Source: Sulfurirhabdus sp043759595 (GTDB lineage Bacteria; Pseudomonadota; Gammaproteobacteria; Burkholderiales; SMCO01). From it: 64,000 bases of DNA. The stretch covers positions 1 to 64,000 of the forward strand of contig JAYVLG010000077.1 of NCBI GenBank assembly GCA_043759595.1, written 5' to 3'. A program made the position numbers and the translations under genes. A model generated the notes under the pieces. It was not told the DNA's origin. It ran no database searches and worked only from the letters and a program-made list of their open reading frames with translations. Shown here one piece after another: positions 18,436 through 27,425 of the stretch (its first letter is position 1; each line of letters starts with the position of its first letter).

Positions 18436-19362
18436 TCATTCGGCAGGGTATCCCATGGATTGCGCTGTAGGAGCAACAGAGTGCATTATTCGTTCGATTT
18501 TTTCTCGGTTGCGCCCGTCTTTCCATTTATCCAGCCGTATTTCAGAAAAAGCGTTATAGGGTGTGGATAAAACGTGAGCGCAATGTTGTTCGATATCGTG
18601 GGTAAAAGCCAGGCCACATTGTTCGAAAGCTTGTCGAAACCCTGATAAAGGGTTGCGTACCAGATCCTCGTAAAACACCTCGCTCCACTGTTGGGAAGGA
18701 ATCTGATCTTTTGCAGCAAGAATTTCATTGTTAATGGCGCAGTATTGAAAAGCACAGACTTCTTCAATGGATTTGTTGAGATAGTTGCGCCAGCCATCGG
18801 AAAGAAAAAAACACCATTGGGTATAACGACCATTCTCAATGGCAACTTTCTCTCTTAATTCGCGGGACCACGTTGCGAATTCTTCAGGTTTTCCCCAGCC
18901 TTCTATGAGTGAATTAATGTTGTCTCCAGGACTGCGTTTGACAAAAATGAAATGGGCATCGGGAAATAAAGCATGCAAGTAAGGGATGCACAATCCGTTT
19001 TGGTTGTTTTTGTCTATAAATCGTGTTTTTCCGGTGAAAGTGTAAAAATAGCGGCTTACCTCGGCACGGTCTTTTGCGTTGGCATCCTGCGAGTTCAACC
19101 CATGGGTATCCCAGTTTTTATTGGCTAAGGGATGTAAGTCCACCCAGAAATCATGGGTTTCTCTTTGCAACGTGCCCAGCTCTTTTGACTCAGATAAGGT
19201 TTTATAAACAAGGGTTGTGCCGGCACGGCTGCAGCCTATTACAAAAATGGGTTTATCTGCTTGTATTTGATGAATGTTCCACAAGGCATTTCGGGTTGCA
19301 CGGAGAATCTGCCGACCATGATATCGCAGTGTTTTATCAACTTTTAACCAGAATTCACTCAA
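18436..19362 (-). CDS. Sulfotransferase family protein
   Basis: This 308-residue protein has the phosphosulfate-binding loop GCSRAGTT (43-50) and a later VKRSPGDNINSLI segment matching the 3'-phosphate site, so it belongs to the PAPS-dependent sulfotransferase family. It would sulfate a glycan hydroxyl. The start is TTG at 19362 with AAAGG six bases upstream; no in-frame ATG is near. It is the first gene of the - strand decoration block and diverges from the asparagine-synthetase-like gene. It is not closely similar in sequence to the sulfotransferase at 4611. Confidence 0.85.
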   Translation of the reverse strand: MSEFWLKVDKTLRYHGRQILRATRNALWNIHQIQADKPIFVIGCSRAGTTLVYKTLSESKELGTLQRETHDFWVDLHPLANKNWDTHGLNSQDANAKDRAEVSRYFYTFTGKTRFIDKNNQNGLCIPYLHALFPDAHFIFVKRSPGDNINSLIEGWGKPEEFATWSRELREKVAIENGRYTQWCFFLSDGWRNYLNKSIEEVCAFQYCAINNEILAAKDQIPSQQWSEVFYEDLVRNPLSGFRQAFEQCGLAFTHDIEQHCAHVLSTPYNAFSEIRLDKWKDGRNREKIERIMHSVAPTAQSMGYPAE

Positions 19363-19443
19363 TGGTAGCCTTTAGTGGAAATATTTATAAAGTTGCATTA
19401 TAAGGTAATATGATGACAAAAGTATAAGCAGCGGGGAGTTTAC
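19363..19443. promoter_or_regulatory. Divergent intergenic region
   Basis: These 81 bp separate the divergent sulfotransferase and asparagine-synthetase-like genes and must hold at least one start site for each. The stretch is AT-rich with TATGAT and TATAAG boxes, but I cannot pair any of them with a convincing -35. The GGGGAG at 19433-19438 is a strong ribosome-binding site for ATG 19444. Confidence 0.45.
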
Positions 19444-21297
19444 ATGAAGGGAATGTGTGGTTGGATCGGAGCAAAGGAAGCTTTTCCTGACACAAGGGAA
19501 ATCACCAATTCATTGGTTGTTTCCATGTCGGGTGGGCTAAAAGACTCTTTACAAGCGCTTTATGGTACACGGGATGGTTTGGCAGGCTGGTCTGAAATGG
19601 GGCAGGCCAGTTGTTATGAAGTCGATTCACTAAAAGTAATTGTTTTAGGGAATGTTCATTGGAAAAGTGAAGTATTAAACAAACTTTCCCTTGAGATTTC
19701 ACCAGCTGCTGCTGTTGCCAATGCATTCTCAAACTCCGGTAAGGCATTTCTGGAAGAGATGCATGGTGCTTTTTGTGTTGCCATCATTGACAAGCTGGCT
19801 GATCGGGTACTGTTAGCCATCGACCGACTTGGTATTTATCCCCTGTGTTATTCATTGCAACGTGAAAATTTTGTTTTTGCAACCAGCACAGATGGTATCG
19901 TGGCACATCCTGGGATAAGTAAAGAAATTGACCCGCAGGCGGTATTTAACTATCTGTTTTTTCATATGGTCCCTTCCCCCGGCAGTATTTATAAACAGGT
20001 ATATAAGTTACTGCCTGGTCAATATGCCTTATTTCAGAATGGGAAGGTTGAGACGGATTTTTACTGGCATCTTAAATATGCTGATTCGGGCCGAAGTCTT
20101 TTTTCTGAGCGCAGGGAGATACTGAAATCATTGCTCAAAAAGGCTGTAAAAAAAGCAGTCATTGACGAAAAAGCAGGGGCTTTTTTAAGTGGTGGCACTG
20201 ACAGCTCAACTGTTGCCGGTGTATTAACAGACGCGCTCCACAAACCGGCAGAAACATTTTCTATTGGGTTTGAAGCGGATGGTTACGACGAAATGGAATT
20301 TGCGCGTATTACAAGCCGCCATTTTGGCACTCACCCCCATGAATATTATGTGACGGCTCAGGATGTGGTTGATGCGATTCCGATTATTGCCCGCGCCTAT
20401 GACGAGCCTTTCGGGAATGCATCCGCAGTTCCTACTTATTTTTGCGCCAAAAGAGCCAAAGAGCAGGGTATTCGGGTCATGCTGGCCGGGGATGGCGGGG
20501 ATGAAATATTTGGAGGGAATGCACGCTATGCAAAGCAAAAGATCTTTGAAGCTTATTTCATGTTGCCCACTTTGCTGAGAGACTCCGTACTTGAGCCAAT
20601 CATGTTCGGGCTGCCGGGTATTGATCATATTCCCCCGTTAAGAAAGTTGAAAAGTTACATTTCTCAGGCGCGCGTTCCTTTACCGGATCGTCTGGAGGCT
20701 TATAATTTTTTGCATCGTACATCGCTTGATGAAATTTTCACCAGTGCGTTTCTCGAACAGGTGAATAGCCAGGTACCGGATGAGTTGTTACGAACAGAAT
20801 ATGGCCGTACGGATGCCATTGCGCCTACGAACCGGATGTTACATCTGGATTTAAAATTCACGCTGGCCGACAATGACTTGCGCAAGGTGAACCGAATGTG
20901 CCAACTGGCTGGCGTGGAAGTGCAGTATCCGTTACTGGATGAAGAGATCGTCATGTTTGCCGCTCAGCTTCCCCCCGATCTTAAAGTGAAAGGATTGAAA
21001 CTCAGATATTTCTTCAAAGAAGCGCTTAAAGGTTTTCTCCCGAAAGAGACGCTGACTAAAAGTAAACAGGGATTCGGTTTGCCTTTTGGTGTCTGGATGC
21101 AAACTTATCCGCCATTACAAAAGCTGGCGTACGATAGTCTGAAGTCTTTGCGTGAACGGGGATACATACGGCCAGAATATATTGATGACTTGATAGAACA
21201 ACATCGATCCGGTCATGCGGCATATTTTGGCGTCATGATCTGGGTGTTGATGATGCTGGAGCAATGGCTGCAGCATCATCAGACTAAAGCTGTTTAG
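19444..21297 (+). CDS. Divergent asparagine-synthetase-like amidotransferase with degenerate glutaminase domain
   Basis: This 617-residue protein has an AsnB-type layout. The C-terminal synthetase domain keeps the ATP-pyrophosphatase loop SGGTDSS (from residue 249), GDGGDEIFGG and KQGFGLPFG. The N-terminal glutaminase domain is altered: Cys follows MKGM, and the RGPD, NGEIYN and CDTE motifs present in the paralogue at 27426 are missing. The ribosome-binding site GGGGAG fits ATG 19444, which leaves Cys at position 5 rather than at the mature N-terminus; ATG 19453 would restore it but has no spaced site. It may be an amide- or lactam-forming ligase using ammonia or an amine. It is the only + strand gene between 9499 and 41165. 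Confidence 0.82.
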   Translation: MKGMCGWIGAKEAFPDTREITNSLVVSMSGGLKDSLQALYGTRDGLAGWSEMGQASCYEVDSLKVIVLGNVHWKSEVLNKLSLEISPAAAVANAFSNSGKAFLEEMHGAFCVAIIDKLADRVLLAIDRLGIYPLCYSLQRENFVFATSTDGIVAHPGISKEIDPQAVFNYLFFHMVPSPGSIYKQVYKLLPGQYALFQNGKVETDFYWHLKYADSGRSLFSERREILKSLLKKAVKKAVIDEKAGAFLSGGTDSSTVAGVLTDALHKPAETFSIGFEADGYDEMEFARITSRHFGTHPHEYYVTAQDVVDAIPIIARAYDEPFGNASAVPTYFCAKRAKEQGIRVMLAGDGGDEIFGGNARYAKQKIFEAYFMLPTLLRDSVLEPIMFGLPGIDHIPPLRKLKSYISQARVPLPDRLEAYNFLHRTSLDEIFTSAFLEQVNSQVPDELLRTEYGRTDAIAPTNRMLHLDLKFTLADNDLRKVNRMCQLAGVEVQYPLLDEEIVMFAAQLPPDLKVKGLKLRYFFKEALKGFLPKETLTKSKQGFGLPFGVWMQTYPPLQKLAYDSLKSLRERGYIRPEYIDDLIEQHRSGHAAYFGVMIWVLMMLEQWLQHHQTKAV

Positions 21298-22600
21298 GTT
21301 TGCGCCATGCAGCGCTCGCATAGAGCACTTTGTCCACAGGTTTTGAAAGTGCTTGCACGGGCTGAGAAGACTCTTTTTCGATGATGAACTTGCTGAGAAT
21401 AATCAAACAGAGAATGTGGTAATACAGATCAAAGTTTGCCAAGCCCAGAAATGTGCCTGCTGATGCAAATCCGACCATGCTGACCTGCGTCATGGCAGCA
21501 AGGTCGGACGCCCATTTTTTGCTCTCATCATATTTGACCGACTTGATTATCGATCCGCCCGCTTTCCAGGTGGCAATGCCCAACGCCAGGAACAAGGCAA
21601 GCCCAATAAAACCATGTTCCCCCAGCACTTCAAAATAGATGCTGTGTGAATCATGGACGTTGTCCGGGATGGGTGCATACATTCTGAATGTATCAGGTTT
21701 GAAAGTTTCAAAGCCGCCCCCAACTAACGGGCGATCTTTAGCCAGATTGAACGCCATATGCCAGGCGTTGATGCGCCCTTGCGCAGACTGATCCTGTTCG
21801 TAAGTTTTGATTGAGTTCATTCGGTCAAACCATTGCTGCGGCATGATAGCGAGTACCAGCACGGCAGAAACGGCGATGACCAACCCGGTAAAAAATTTGT
21901 TGCGACTTTTTAGCCACAGGAATCCACCCATGGCAACGGCTCCAAGCAAAGCGCCACGAGATTGACTCCCTATGACGGCAAGCGCGCATAACATCATTGA
22001 AATGGATAATCCAATGTTTACCCATTTATTTTTGGTGGTAAGTTGCAGATAACGTAGAAGAGGAATGGTCATAATCAGCGCCAGACCAATTTCATTATCC
22101 CCCCCAATAAAAGTTTGCAGCGGCCCGCGGACGTGATAAACCCCGCCGTGGATGATCGTAAAAATACCCCCTTTGATGCCGTAAAACGCTAACGAAAGGG
22201 CTATAACCCATACTAAAGTTTGAAGACGTTCGCGTGTTGTTATCAGCATGAGCGTGGCAAAAACCATTAGCTGAATTTTGGCAACCTTTTCCATTTGTAT
22301 CCAGGCGAGTTCCTGATGCAAAGAGAAAATGGTTGTGACTACCATCCATAATATGAGCGCAACCAGCAATTTGGTTTCTCTAGTCCAGGGTATGATTTTT
22401 GGTTCTTTTGACATCAACATACCTGAAAAGGTAGTCAGCGCGATGATGTAGGCAAATGGAAAGTAAAACGCAAATCCCCAAGCGAGTCGATGCGGGTTCA
22501 TGTAACTCATCCATGACCAAAGATAAATGCCGATATAGGGATTTTTCAGGGCAAAAGGTAATATAAAAAATACGATGGCAGTAACAAAAATATCTCTCAT
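21284..22600 (-). CDS. Putative O-glycosylation ligase, exosortase A system-associated
   Basis: This 438-residue polytopic membrane protein matches the PEP-CTERM/XrtA O-antigen-ligase-like family (TIGR03097 type), recognisable from the start MRDIFVTAIVFF and KNPYIGIYLWSWMSY. A periplasmic loop contains Arg-rich and His-containing segments (RGPLQTFIGGDNE, NVHDSHSIYFEVL) as in Wzy_C proteins. It would polymerise glycan or link it to protein in the periplasm. The start overlaps the upstream adenylate-forming gene stop as TAATG. Its 3' end overlaps the convergent asparagine-synthetase-like gene by 14 bp. It is the last gene of the core XrtA operon. Confidence 0.88.
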   Translation of the reverse strand: MRDIFVTAIVFFILPFALKNPYIGIYLWSWMSYMNPHRLAWGFAFYFPFAYIIALTTFSGMLMSKEPKIIPWTRETKLLVALILWMVVTTIFSLHQELAWIQMEKVAKIQLMVFATLMLITTRERLQTLVWVIALSLAFYGIKGGIFTIIHGGVYHVRGPLQTFIGGDNEIGLALIMTIPLLRYLQLTTKNKWVNIGLSISMMLCALAVIGSQSRGALLGAVAMGGFLWLKSRNKFFTGLVIAVSAVLVLAIMPQQWFDRMNSIKTYEQDQSAQGRINAWHMAFNLAKDRPLVGGGFETFKPDTFRMYAPIPDNVHDSHSIYFEVLGEHGFIGLALFLALGIATWKAGGSIIKSVKYDESKKWASDLAAMTQVSMVGFASAGTFLGLANFDLYYHILCLIILSKFIIEKESSQPVQALSKPVDKVLYASAAWRKPKQL

Positions 22601-23997
22601 TATTGGGTCAAAACCTTATCGGTACCATTGGGTGAGAATAATGCTGTCTTGACGTTACTCACAACATAGCGGTATTTACCAGATGGCTCTTTAGGAATGT
22701 CAGTTACGCGTTCAATTTCAATTTGCACAGCCTCTCCCAGGCGTTGTTTGAAGCCTGCAACGATATGAGGGATAGCGGTTTCATCAAATTGCGTATCTGT
22801 TTCCAGCAGTATACGGGTCAGGAGCATACTTTCCTGAATGATCTTGAATTTTGAAACACCTGGCAAATCGCGAAGAATATAAACCAGCGCCAGGCCATGC
22901 ATCACTGTTCCATTCTGGGCTACGATGAAATCGGTGGTTCTACCCTGAATTTCTTTTAGCAAGGGCAGGCCCCGTCCACATGAACAAGGTTTGTCATCCA
23001 GGATCCCTACATCCCCTGTGCGATAGCGGATAAACGGGAAGTCGTTCGTGGCCAGGTGGGTAGTGACAATTTCACCGGCTTGACCATGGGGAAGCAGGTT
23101 TCCAGCATTATCCACGATTTCTACAATAATATCTTCGGCTGTAATATGCATTCCACCAGCTGGGCAAGCATGGGCGATAAAACCGGCATCCCGTCCCCCA
23201 TAGCCGTTAGCCACCCGGCAGCCGAAGACGCGGGAAATGTGTTCCCGTTGATGGTCATACAGTTTCTCCGAGGTTACGAATGCAACACGGATACCCAGGT
23301 CATTCATACGCAGGCCTCGGGATTCAGCGTGTTGGGCGATATGCGCTAACGCAGAGGGATAGCCGAAAAGCATTTTAGGGCGCATGGAGCGTATTTCATC
23401 AACAAAACTATCCAGTTTGGCTTCGGTCATTTCAAAAGCGGGTAATAGTTTTGTGCGGAGCAGGCTATCTCGAATCTGGCGCACTTTATCTTGTGTTCCC
23501 AACTCAATGGGAGAACCCCATACAACGATTTCCGGGTCGCCTATATCCACCCCCCACCATCTGGTGGCGCGCCATTTGGCTGCCACATCGTGGCTAACAC
23601 GTTCATTGCCGAGAAAGAAAATGAGCGGTTCACCACTGGAGCCACCTGTATTAAAGCGGGAAAGGTTCTGCGAAATTTCTGATTTTAACTGGTCAGTATT
23701 TGCACGAATGACTTCTTTGGTCAGAAATGGCAATTGAGCCAGGTCTGCCAGGTTCTTAACGGTAGCGGGGTTAAATTGATGGGCTAGAAACACATTTCGA
23801 TAGTACGGCACATGCTCACCAACGTTGGATAAAAATGCCCGCAAACGGTCAATGCGTAACTTTTCCATCCTCTCGGGTGATAACCATTGTGTACGTTCCA
23901 TTTCCTTGCGAATAGGCACCGTACCATGATGCTTTAGCTTTTCGTGCAATGGAAACAAACAGGAGGACACCACACGTGTATAAAAATTTAGCGACAC
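22600..23997 (-). CDS. PaaK/CapK-like adenylate-forming enzyme
   Basis: This 465-residue protein belongs to the phenylacetate-CoA ligase-like branch of the ANL superfamily. The phosphate loop is FNTGGSSGEP, a later YGGRDAG and a FIRYRTGDVG stretch match A5 and A7 motifs, and CSCGRGLP is the CapK-type Cys-containing segment. Homologues are frequent in capsule and XrtA loci, where they may activate an acid or amino acid for attachment to sugar; the substrate is unknown. GTG 23997 overlaps the upstream GT4 stop by 10 bp, so translation is coupled. Confidence 0.8.
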   Translation of the reverse strand: MSLNFYTRVVSSCLFPLHEKLKHHGTVPIRKEMERTQWLSPERMEKLRIDRLRAFLSNVGEHVPYYRNVFLAHQFNPATVKNLADLAQLPFLTKEVIRANTDQLKSEISQNLSRFNTGGSSGEPLIFFLGNERVSHDVAAKWRATRWWGVDIGDPEIVVWGSPIELGTQDKVRQIRDSLLRTKLLPAFEMTEAKLDSFVDEIRSMRPKMLFGYPSALAHIAQHAESRGLRMNDLGIRVAFVTSEKLYDHQREHISRVFGCRVANGYGGRDAGFIAHACPAGGMHITAEDIIVEIVDNAGNLLPHGQAGEIVTTHLATNDFPFIRYRTGDVGILDDKPCSCGRGLPLLKEIQGRTTDFIVAQNGTVMHGLALVYILRDLPGVSKFKIIQESMLLTRILLETDTQFDETAIPHIVAGFKQRLGEAVQIEIERVTDIPKEPSGKYRYVVSNVKTALFSPNGTDKVLTQ

Positions 23998-25253
23998 GTT
24001 TCTGATTCCTTGTGTTGTGCGCGCGGAGGCAAGGTCGGCTTTTCGGAATTGATGTGCTGATTAATGTTCTGGAAAGCTTCAATCAATTGCGCAACGCGTG
24101 TATCCCATGCATTTTCATGTGCATAGTCGATAATTTTGGTTCTATTCCATTGGGTCTCAAGGGCTAAAGTAAGCGCTTGCTCCAGAGGTGCTTGTTCACC
24201 GAATGTCACTATTGTACCTAATTCAGGGCTGCAAACGACTTCGGCGTTGCCGCCGACGTTGGTGGTAATAACTGGCAGGCCACAGGCCATGGCTTCAAGA
24301 AAAACGTTTGCCCACCCTTCATTTCGGGTTGAAAGTACGAAGATATCCGCAGCGGATAGTGGGGTTTTCAAATCTTCAGATTTCATTGGGCCAGTGAAAA
24401 TGACCCGTTTTTCAAGGCTCAGTTTAGCAACCTGGGCGCGTAATTGCGTCTCCATGTCGCCTTCCGGGCTTGGGCCACCTACAATCAAATAATGCAGTTC
24501 AGGGAAGGTTTTAAGAAGGGTTGGGAGGCAATCAATCACTCGGTGGAACCCTTTTCTTTCAACCAGGCCACCTACTGAAATCAGGATAGGCACATCAGGC
24601 GGCAAACCCAGTTTGCTCCGGGCATTTGCTTTATCGATAACATAGAATTTTGCGGTATCCACGCCATTGCCTATTACCTGGGCTTTGGACTCCGAGATGC
24701 CTAATGAGAGCGCGATTTGGCGTAAAGAATCGGATACGGAAAACACGCGTGCGGCAGATTTCAGGGCGGCGGTAATGCGAATTCGGAATGCGGTATTTTT
24801 AACAAGGCGCGACTCAGTGCCGCGCAATGTGACAGTAAATGGCAGGGCCAGCCATTTGCCCAATAAACTCGCAGCATAACCTTCAGGATAGGCAAAGTGG
24901 CTGTCTATGATGTCGCATTGATGTTCACGCTTGAGACGACGCATCAAAGTGAATGTACTCAATGCGAGAAAAAAGCCATCCAGCCTTTTGAATATACCCG
25001 GTATAGAGAAGAATCGGGGGTGCAATACCTCGATGCCTTCCTGTATTTCCCTGTAAGGCGGAGAGGGACGAAAGTGGGGGCGAAAAAGACGTATCAACCC
25101 TTGAAACGGAAACCATGCAACTGGGGCTACAACCATAAGCGGTAGCGTCTTGGCGACTCGGAACATGCGTTCGCGTATAAAAACGCCGGCACCAGGTTGT
25201 GCGGCATTGGGAAACAATGTAGTAAAAACTACAATGTGAGGGCTTTCAGGCAT
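23988..25253 (-). CDS. Glycosyltransferase family 4
   Basis: This GT-B enzyme of about 421 residues begins VVFTTLFPNAAQPGAGVF, contains SHFAYPEG and GVDTAKF, and has a clear donor domain (SVGGLVERKGFH, STRNEGWANVFLEAMACG with the Glu pair). The frame continues upstream to 25352, but ATG 25253 overlaps the stop of the preceding gene by 8 bp and gives the standard GT4 N-terminus. It belongs to the XrtA exopolysaccharide operon. Sugar specificity is unknown. Confidence 0.9.
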   Translation of the reverse strand: MPESPHIVVFTTLFPNAAQPGAGVFIRERMFRVAKTLPLMVVAPVAWFPFQGLIRLFRPHFRPSPPYREIQEGIEVLHPRFFSIPGIFKRLDGFFLALSTFTLMRRLKREHQCDIIDSHFAYPEGYAASLLGKWLALPFTVTLRGTESRLVKNTAFRIRITAALKSAARVFSVSDSLRQIALSLGISESKAQVIGNGVDTAKFYVIDKANARSKLGLPPDVPILISVGGLVERKGFHRVIDCLPTLLKTFPELHYLIVGGPSPEGDMETQLRAQVAKLSLEKRVIFTGPMKSEDLKTPLSAADIFVLSTRNEGWANVFLEAMACGLPVITTNVGGNAEVVCSPELGTIVTFGEQAPLEQALTLALETQWNRTKIIDYAHENAWDTRVAQLIEAFQNINQHINSEKPTLPPRAQHKESETCR

Positions 25254-26466
25254 TGTGCGTGCTTTTCTCTGTAAGCCGGTTATAAATTTCGATATAGTTG
25301 GACACGGATTTTGTCCAGTTACGCTCATTCTCAACAAACTGGCGCGCTGCAAAGCGCAGATCAGGCCATTTTGATTCTTCGGAAAGCAATTTAAATACCG
25401 CGCTGGCTAATGCCTGAGGGTCTTCTGCTTTGAACAAAATGCCGGTTTTGCCATCGTGAATGAGTTCCTTGTGGCCGCCAACATCAGAAGCGACCAGTAA
25501 TCTTCCTTGCGCCATGGCTTCCAGGGGTTTTAACGGGGTAACCAATTCGGTTAGCCGCATGGAATGCCGTGGGTAGACCAGAATATCAACCAGATTGTAA
25601 TATCGCTGCACTTGGTCATGAGGCACACGACCAGTGAAGATAACCTTTTCTTGAATGCCAAGCCTTGATGCAAGCTGCTTCAGATTTTCCTCCTGTGGCC
25701 CTCCACCAACCAGCAACAAACGTACATCAGGTGCAGCCTTGAATATAGTGGGGAATGCCTCTAACAGGAGATCCAGTCCTTCATAGGCGTAGAAGGAACC
25801 GATGAAGCCAATAATTCGGTGGTTAGTCAATCCTAATTGTTGTTTAAGAGTTGCCTCTCCTGCCCCCCCAACAGTAAATTTATCTATATCCACAGCGTTC
25901 GGGATGACAGTGACCTTTTTAGCGGGTATGCCTCGAGCAACTATATCTTGCCGAAGGCCTTCACAAATTGTAGTGATGGCATCTGCACGCTTGAAAGCGT
26001 TTGTTTCTAGTCCTCGAGTCAGGCGGTAACGCATTCCCCATTCTTTGCTGGTGCCATGATCCACAGCGGCATCTTCCCAAAATGCCCGAACTTCGTAAAC
26101 GACAGGAATTTTATGTTTACGTCCGGCACGCAATGCAGCAATGGCATTTAAAGCGGGTGAGTGGGCATGCAAAATATCAGGGTGAACGAGCGGTATGATT
26201 TCATCAAGTTTTTTTGCAAGGCTGTTGATGATGCTAATCTGGTTGAAAATCGGCAGAGTGGAAAGGCCGCCCGTTGCAGGTGGTGTACGGTAAAAGTGTA
26301 AGCCATCCACATCTTCTTCAAGCACCTTGCAATTTTCTTGTTTGGCACTGGTGATGTGATAGGTGTCCCACCCAAGTTTACGTTGTTCTCGCAGGATTGC
26401 CAGGGTCCGGAAGGTATAACCACTGTGCAGCGGAATTGAGTGGTCGAGGACGTGAAGAATGCGCAT
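25246..26466 (-). CDS. Glycosyltransferase, exosortase A system-associated (Daro_2409 family)
   Basis: This 406-residue GT4 enzyme has the hallmark N-terminus MRILHVLDHSIPLHSGYTFR of the XrtA-associated Daro_2409 (TIGR04063) family. Domain motifs include VIPNAVDIDKF, IGFIGSFYAYEGLD and a donor site around TPLKPLEAMAQG. It acts in the cytoplasm on lipid-linked glycan. It lies 16 bp after the acyltransferase gene and overlaps the following GT4 gene by 8 bp. The family is found almost only next to exosortase A, which supports the locus assignment. Confidence 0.93.
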   Translation of the reverse strand: MRILHVLDHSIPLHSGYTFRTLAILREQRKLGWDTYHITSAKQENCKVLEEDVDGLHFYRTPPATGGLSTLPIFNQISIINSLAKKLDEIIPLVHPDILHAHSPALNAIAALRAGRKHKIPVVYEVRAFWEDAAVDHGTSKEWGMRYRLTRGLETNAFKRADAITTICEGLRQDIVARGIPAKKVTVIPNAVDIDKFTVGGAGEATLKQQLGLTNHRIIGFIGSFYAYEGLDLLLEAFPTIFKAAPDVRLLLVGGGPQEENLKQLASRLGIQEKVIFTGRVPHDQVQRYYNLVDILVYPRHSMRLTELVTPLKPLEAMAQGRLLVASDVGGHKELIHDGKTGILFKAEDPQALASAVFKLLSEESKWPDLRFAARQFVENERNWTKSVSNYIEIYNRLTEKSTHNA

Positions 26467-26482
26467 TAGTATCAGAATCCAG

Positions 26483-27412
26483 CTATGTTTGTTGTAGAGC
26501 GTGACGTCTCTTGCTTTTCATAAGTAAAGCAACTGTCATTTTTAGTAGAATTGCTGCAGCTAGGGACATACAAATGCCAACGATCACTTTCAGTAATTCA
26601 GGCCCAGGAAAAAAACGTATCGCACCATTTAGAAAAATTCCGTGCAATAAAAAATATTCATAAATGTTTTGTGCAACGATACGAGTCAAGTTTCCCGCAA
26701 CAGCGTGAATCGAAATGCCTAGAGGCAGGGCTATTAAGGTTAGACTGCTGTAGGATAGCTGAACATCACCAAGTGCGCCAACTGATAAGGTGGCCAAGGC
26801 TAACCAGAAGAATGTTTTATTAATTAGATTCTTTCCAGATTGTGCAAATATACCCCCAATGGCAAAGGCGATAATATGGCGACTTAAATCAACTTCCCAG
26901 CGGTTAAGTAAAATGATCACTGAAATGACTGAAATAGTCATGAGGAATAGCGACTCATGCTTACTAAGTTTAGCGACAAAAGCTAATCCGTAGCAAAGTA
27001 ATATCAGCGAAACAAACCATGAGACGATATTTACCAGATTCCAGCCATGCGTGAAAAATCCGATTCCAAACATTTGCGAAACGAATAACCCCATGCTGAT
27101 AGTTTTAACGTGGGCCAGCCAGGTAACAAGAAAACTGAAAAGCATGGCTAGCCAATAGGTGGGAAACAACTTGAATAAACGCTCCCAAAGCCATGAAACT
27201 GGTGGTTTATGGTTTGCGAAAGCGAGAAAGCCACTAATGGAGCAAAATAAGCCAACACCGAGTTGACCGATACTGATGCCATGAAATGTTGTCCATTCAT
27301 AATGGTTGATCATAGAAAACACGTGCTGAATAGTAACCATCACGATCGCAGCAATGCGAAGGTAATCCAGACCAGGGTAATAATTTTTTTTCGGTGGATT
27401 TGTAGTGGTCAT
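26483..27412 (-). CDS. Acyltransferase 3 family membrane protein
   Basis: This protein of about 309 residues has roughly ten hydrophobic segments and the family N-terminal pattern YYPGLDYLRIAAIVMVTIQH, in which the His is the conserved catalytic residue. Acyltransferase-3 proteins move acyl groups, usually acetyl, onto sugars at the membrane. A TTG at 27439 would extend it into the preceding gene; ATG 27412 is the simpler start. Its presence between the amidotransferase and Daro_2409 genes suggests O-acetylation of the XrtA-associated polysaccharide, separate from the MBOAT/SGNH pair further downstream. Confidence 0.84.
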   Translation of the reverse strand: MTTTNPPKKNYYPGLDYLRIAAIVMVTIQHVFSMINHYEWTTFHGISIGQLGVGLFCSISGFLAFANHKPPVSWLWERLFKLFPTYWLAMLFSFLVTWLAHVKTISMGLFVSQMFGIGFFTHGWNLVNIVSWFVSLILLCYGLAFVAKLSKHESLFLMTISVISVIILLNRWEVDLSRHIIAFAIGGIFAQSGKNLINKTFFWLALATLSVGALGDVQLSYSSLTLIALPLGISIHAVAGNLTRIVAQNIYEYFLLHGIFLNGAIRFFPGPELLKVIVGICMSLAAAILLKMTVALLMKSKRRHALQQT

Positions 27413-27425
27413 CTTCGTATAGGTT

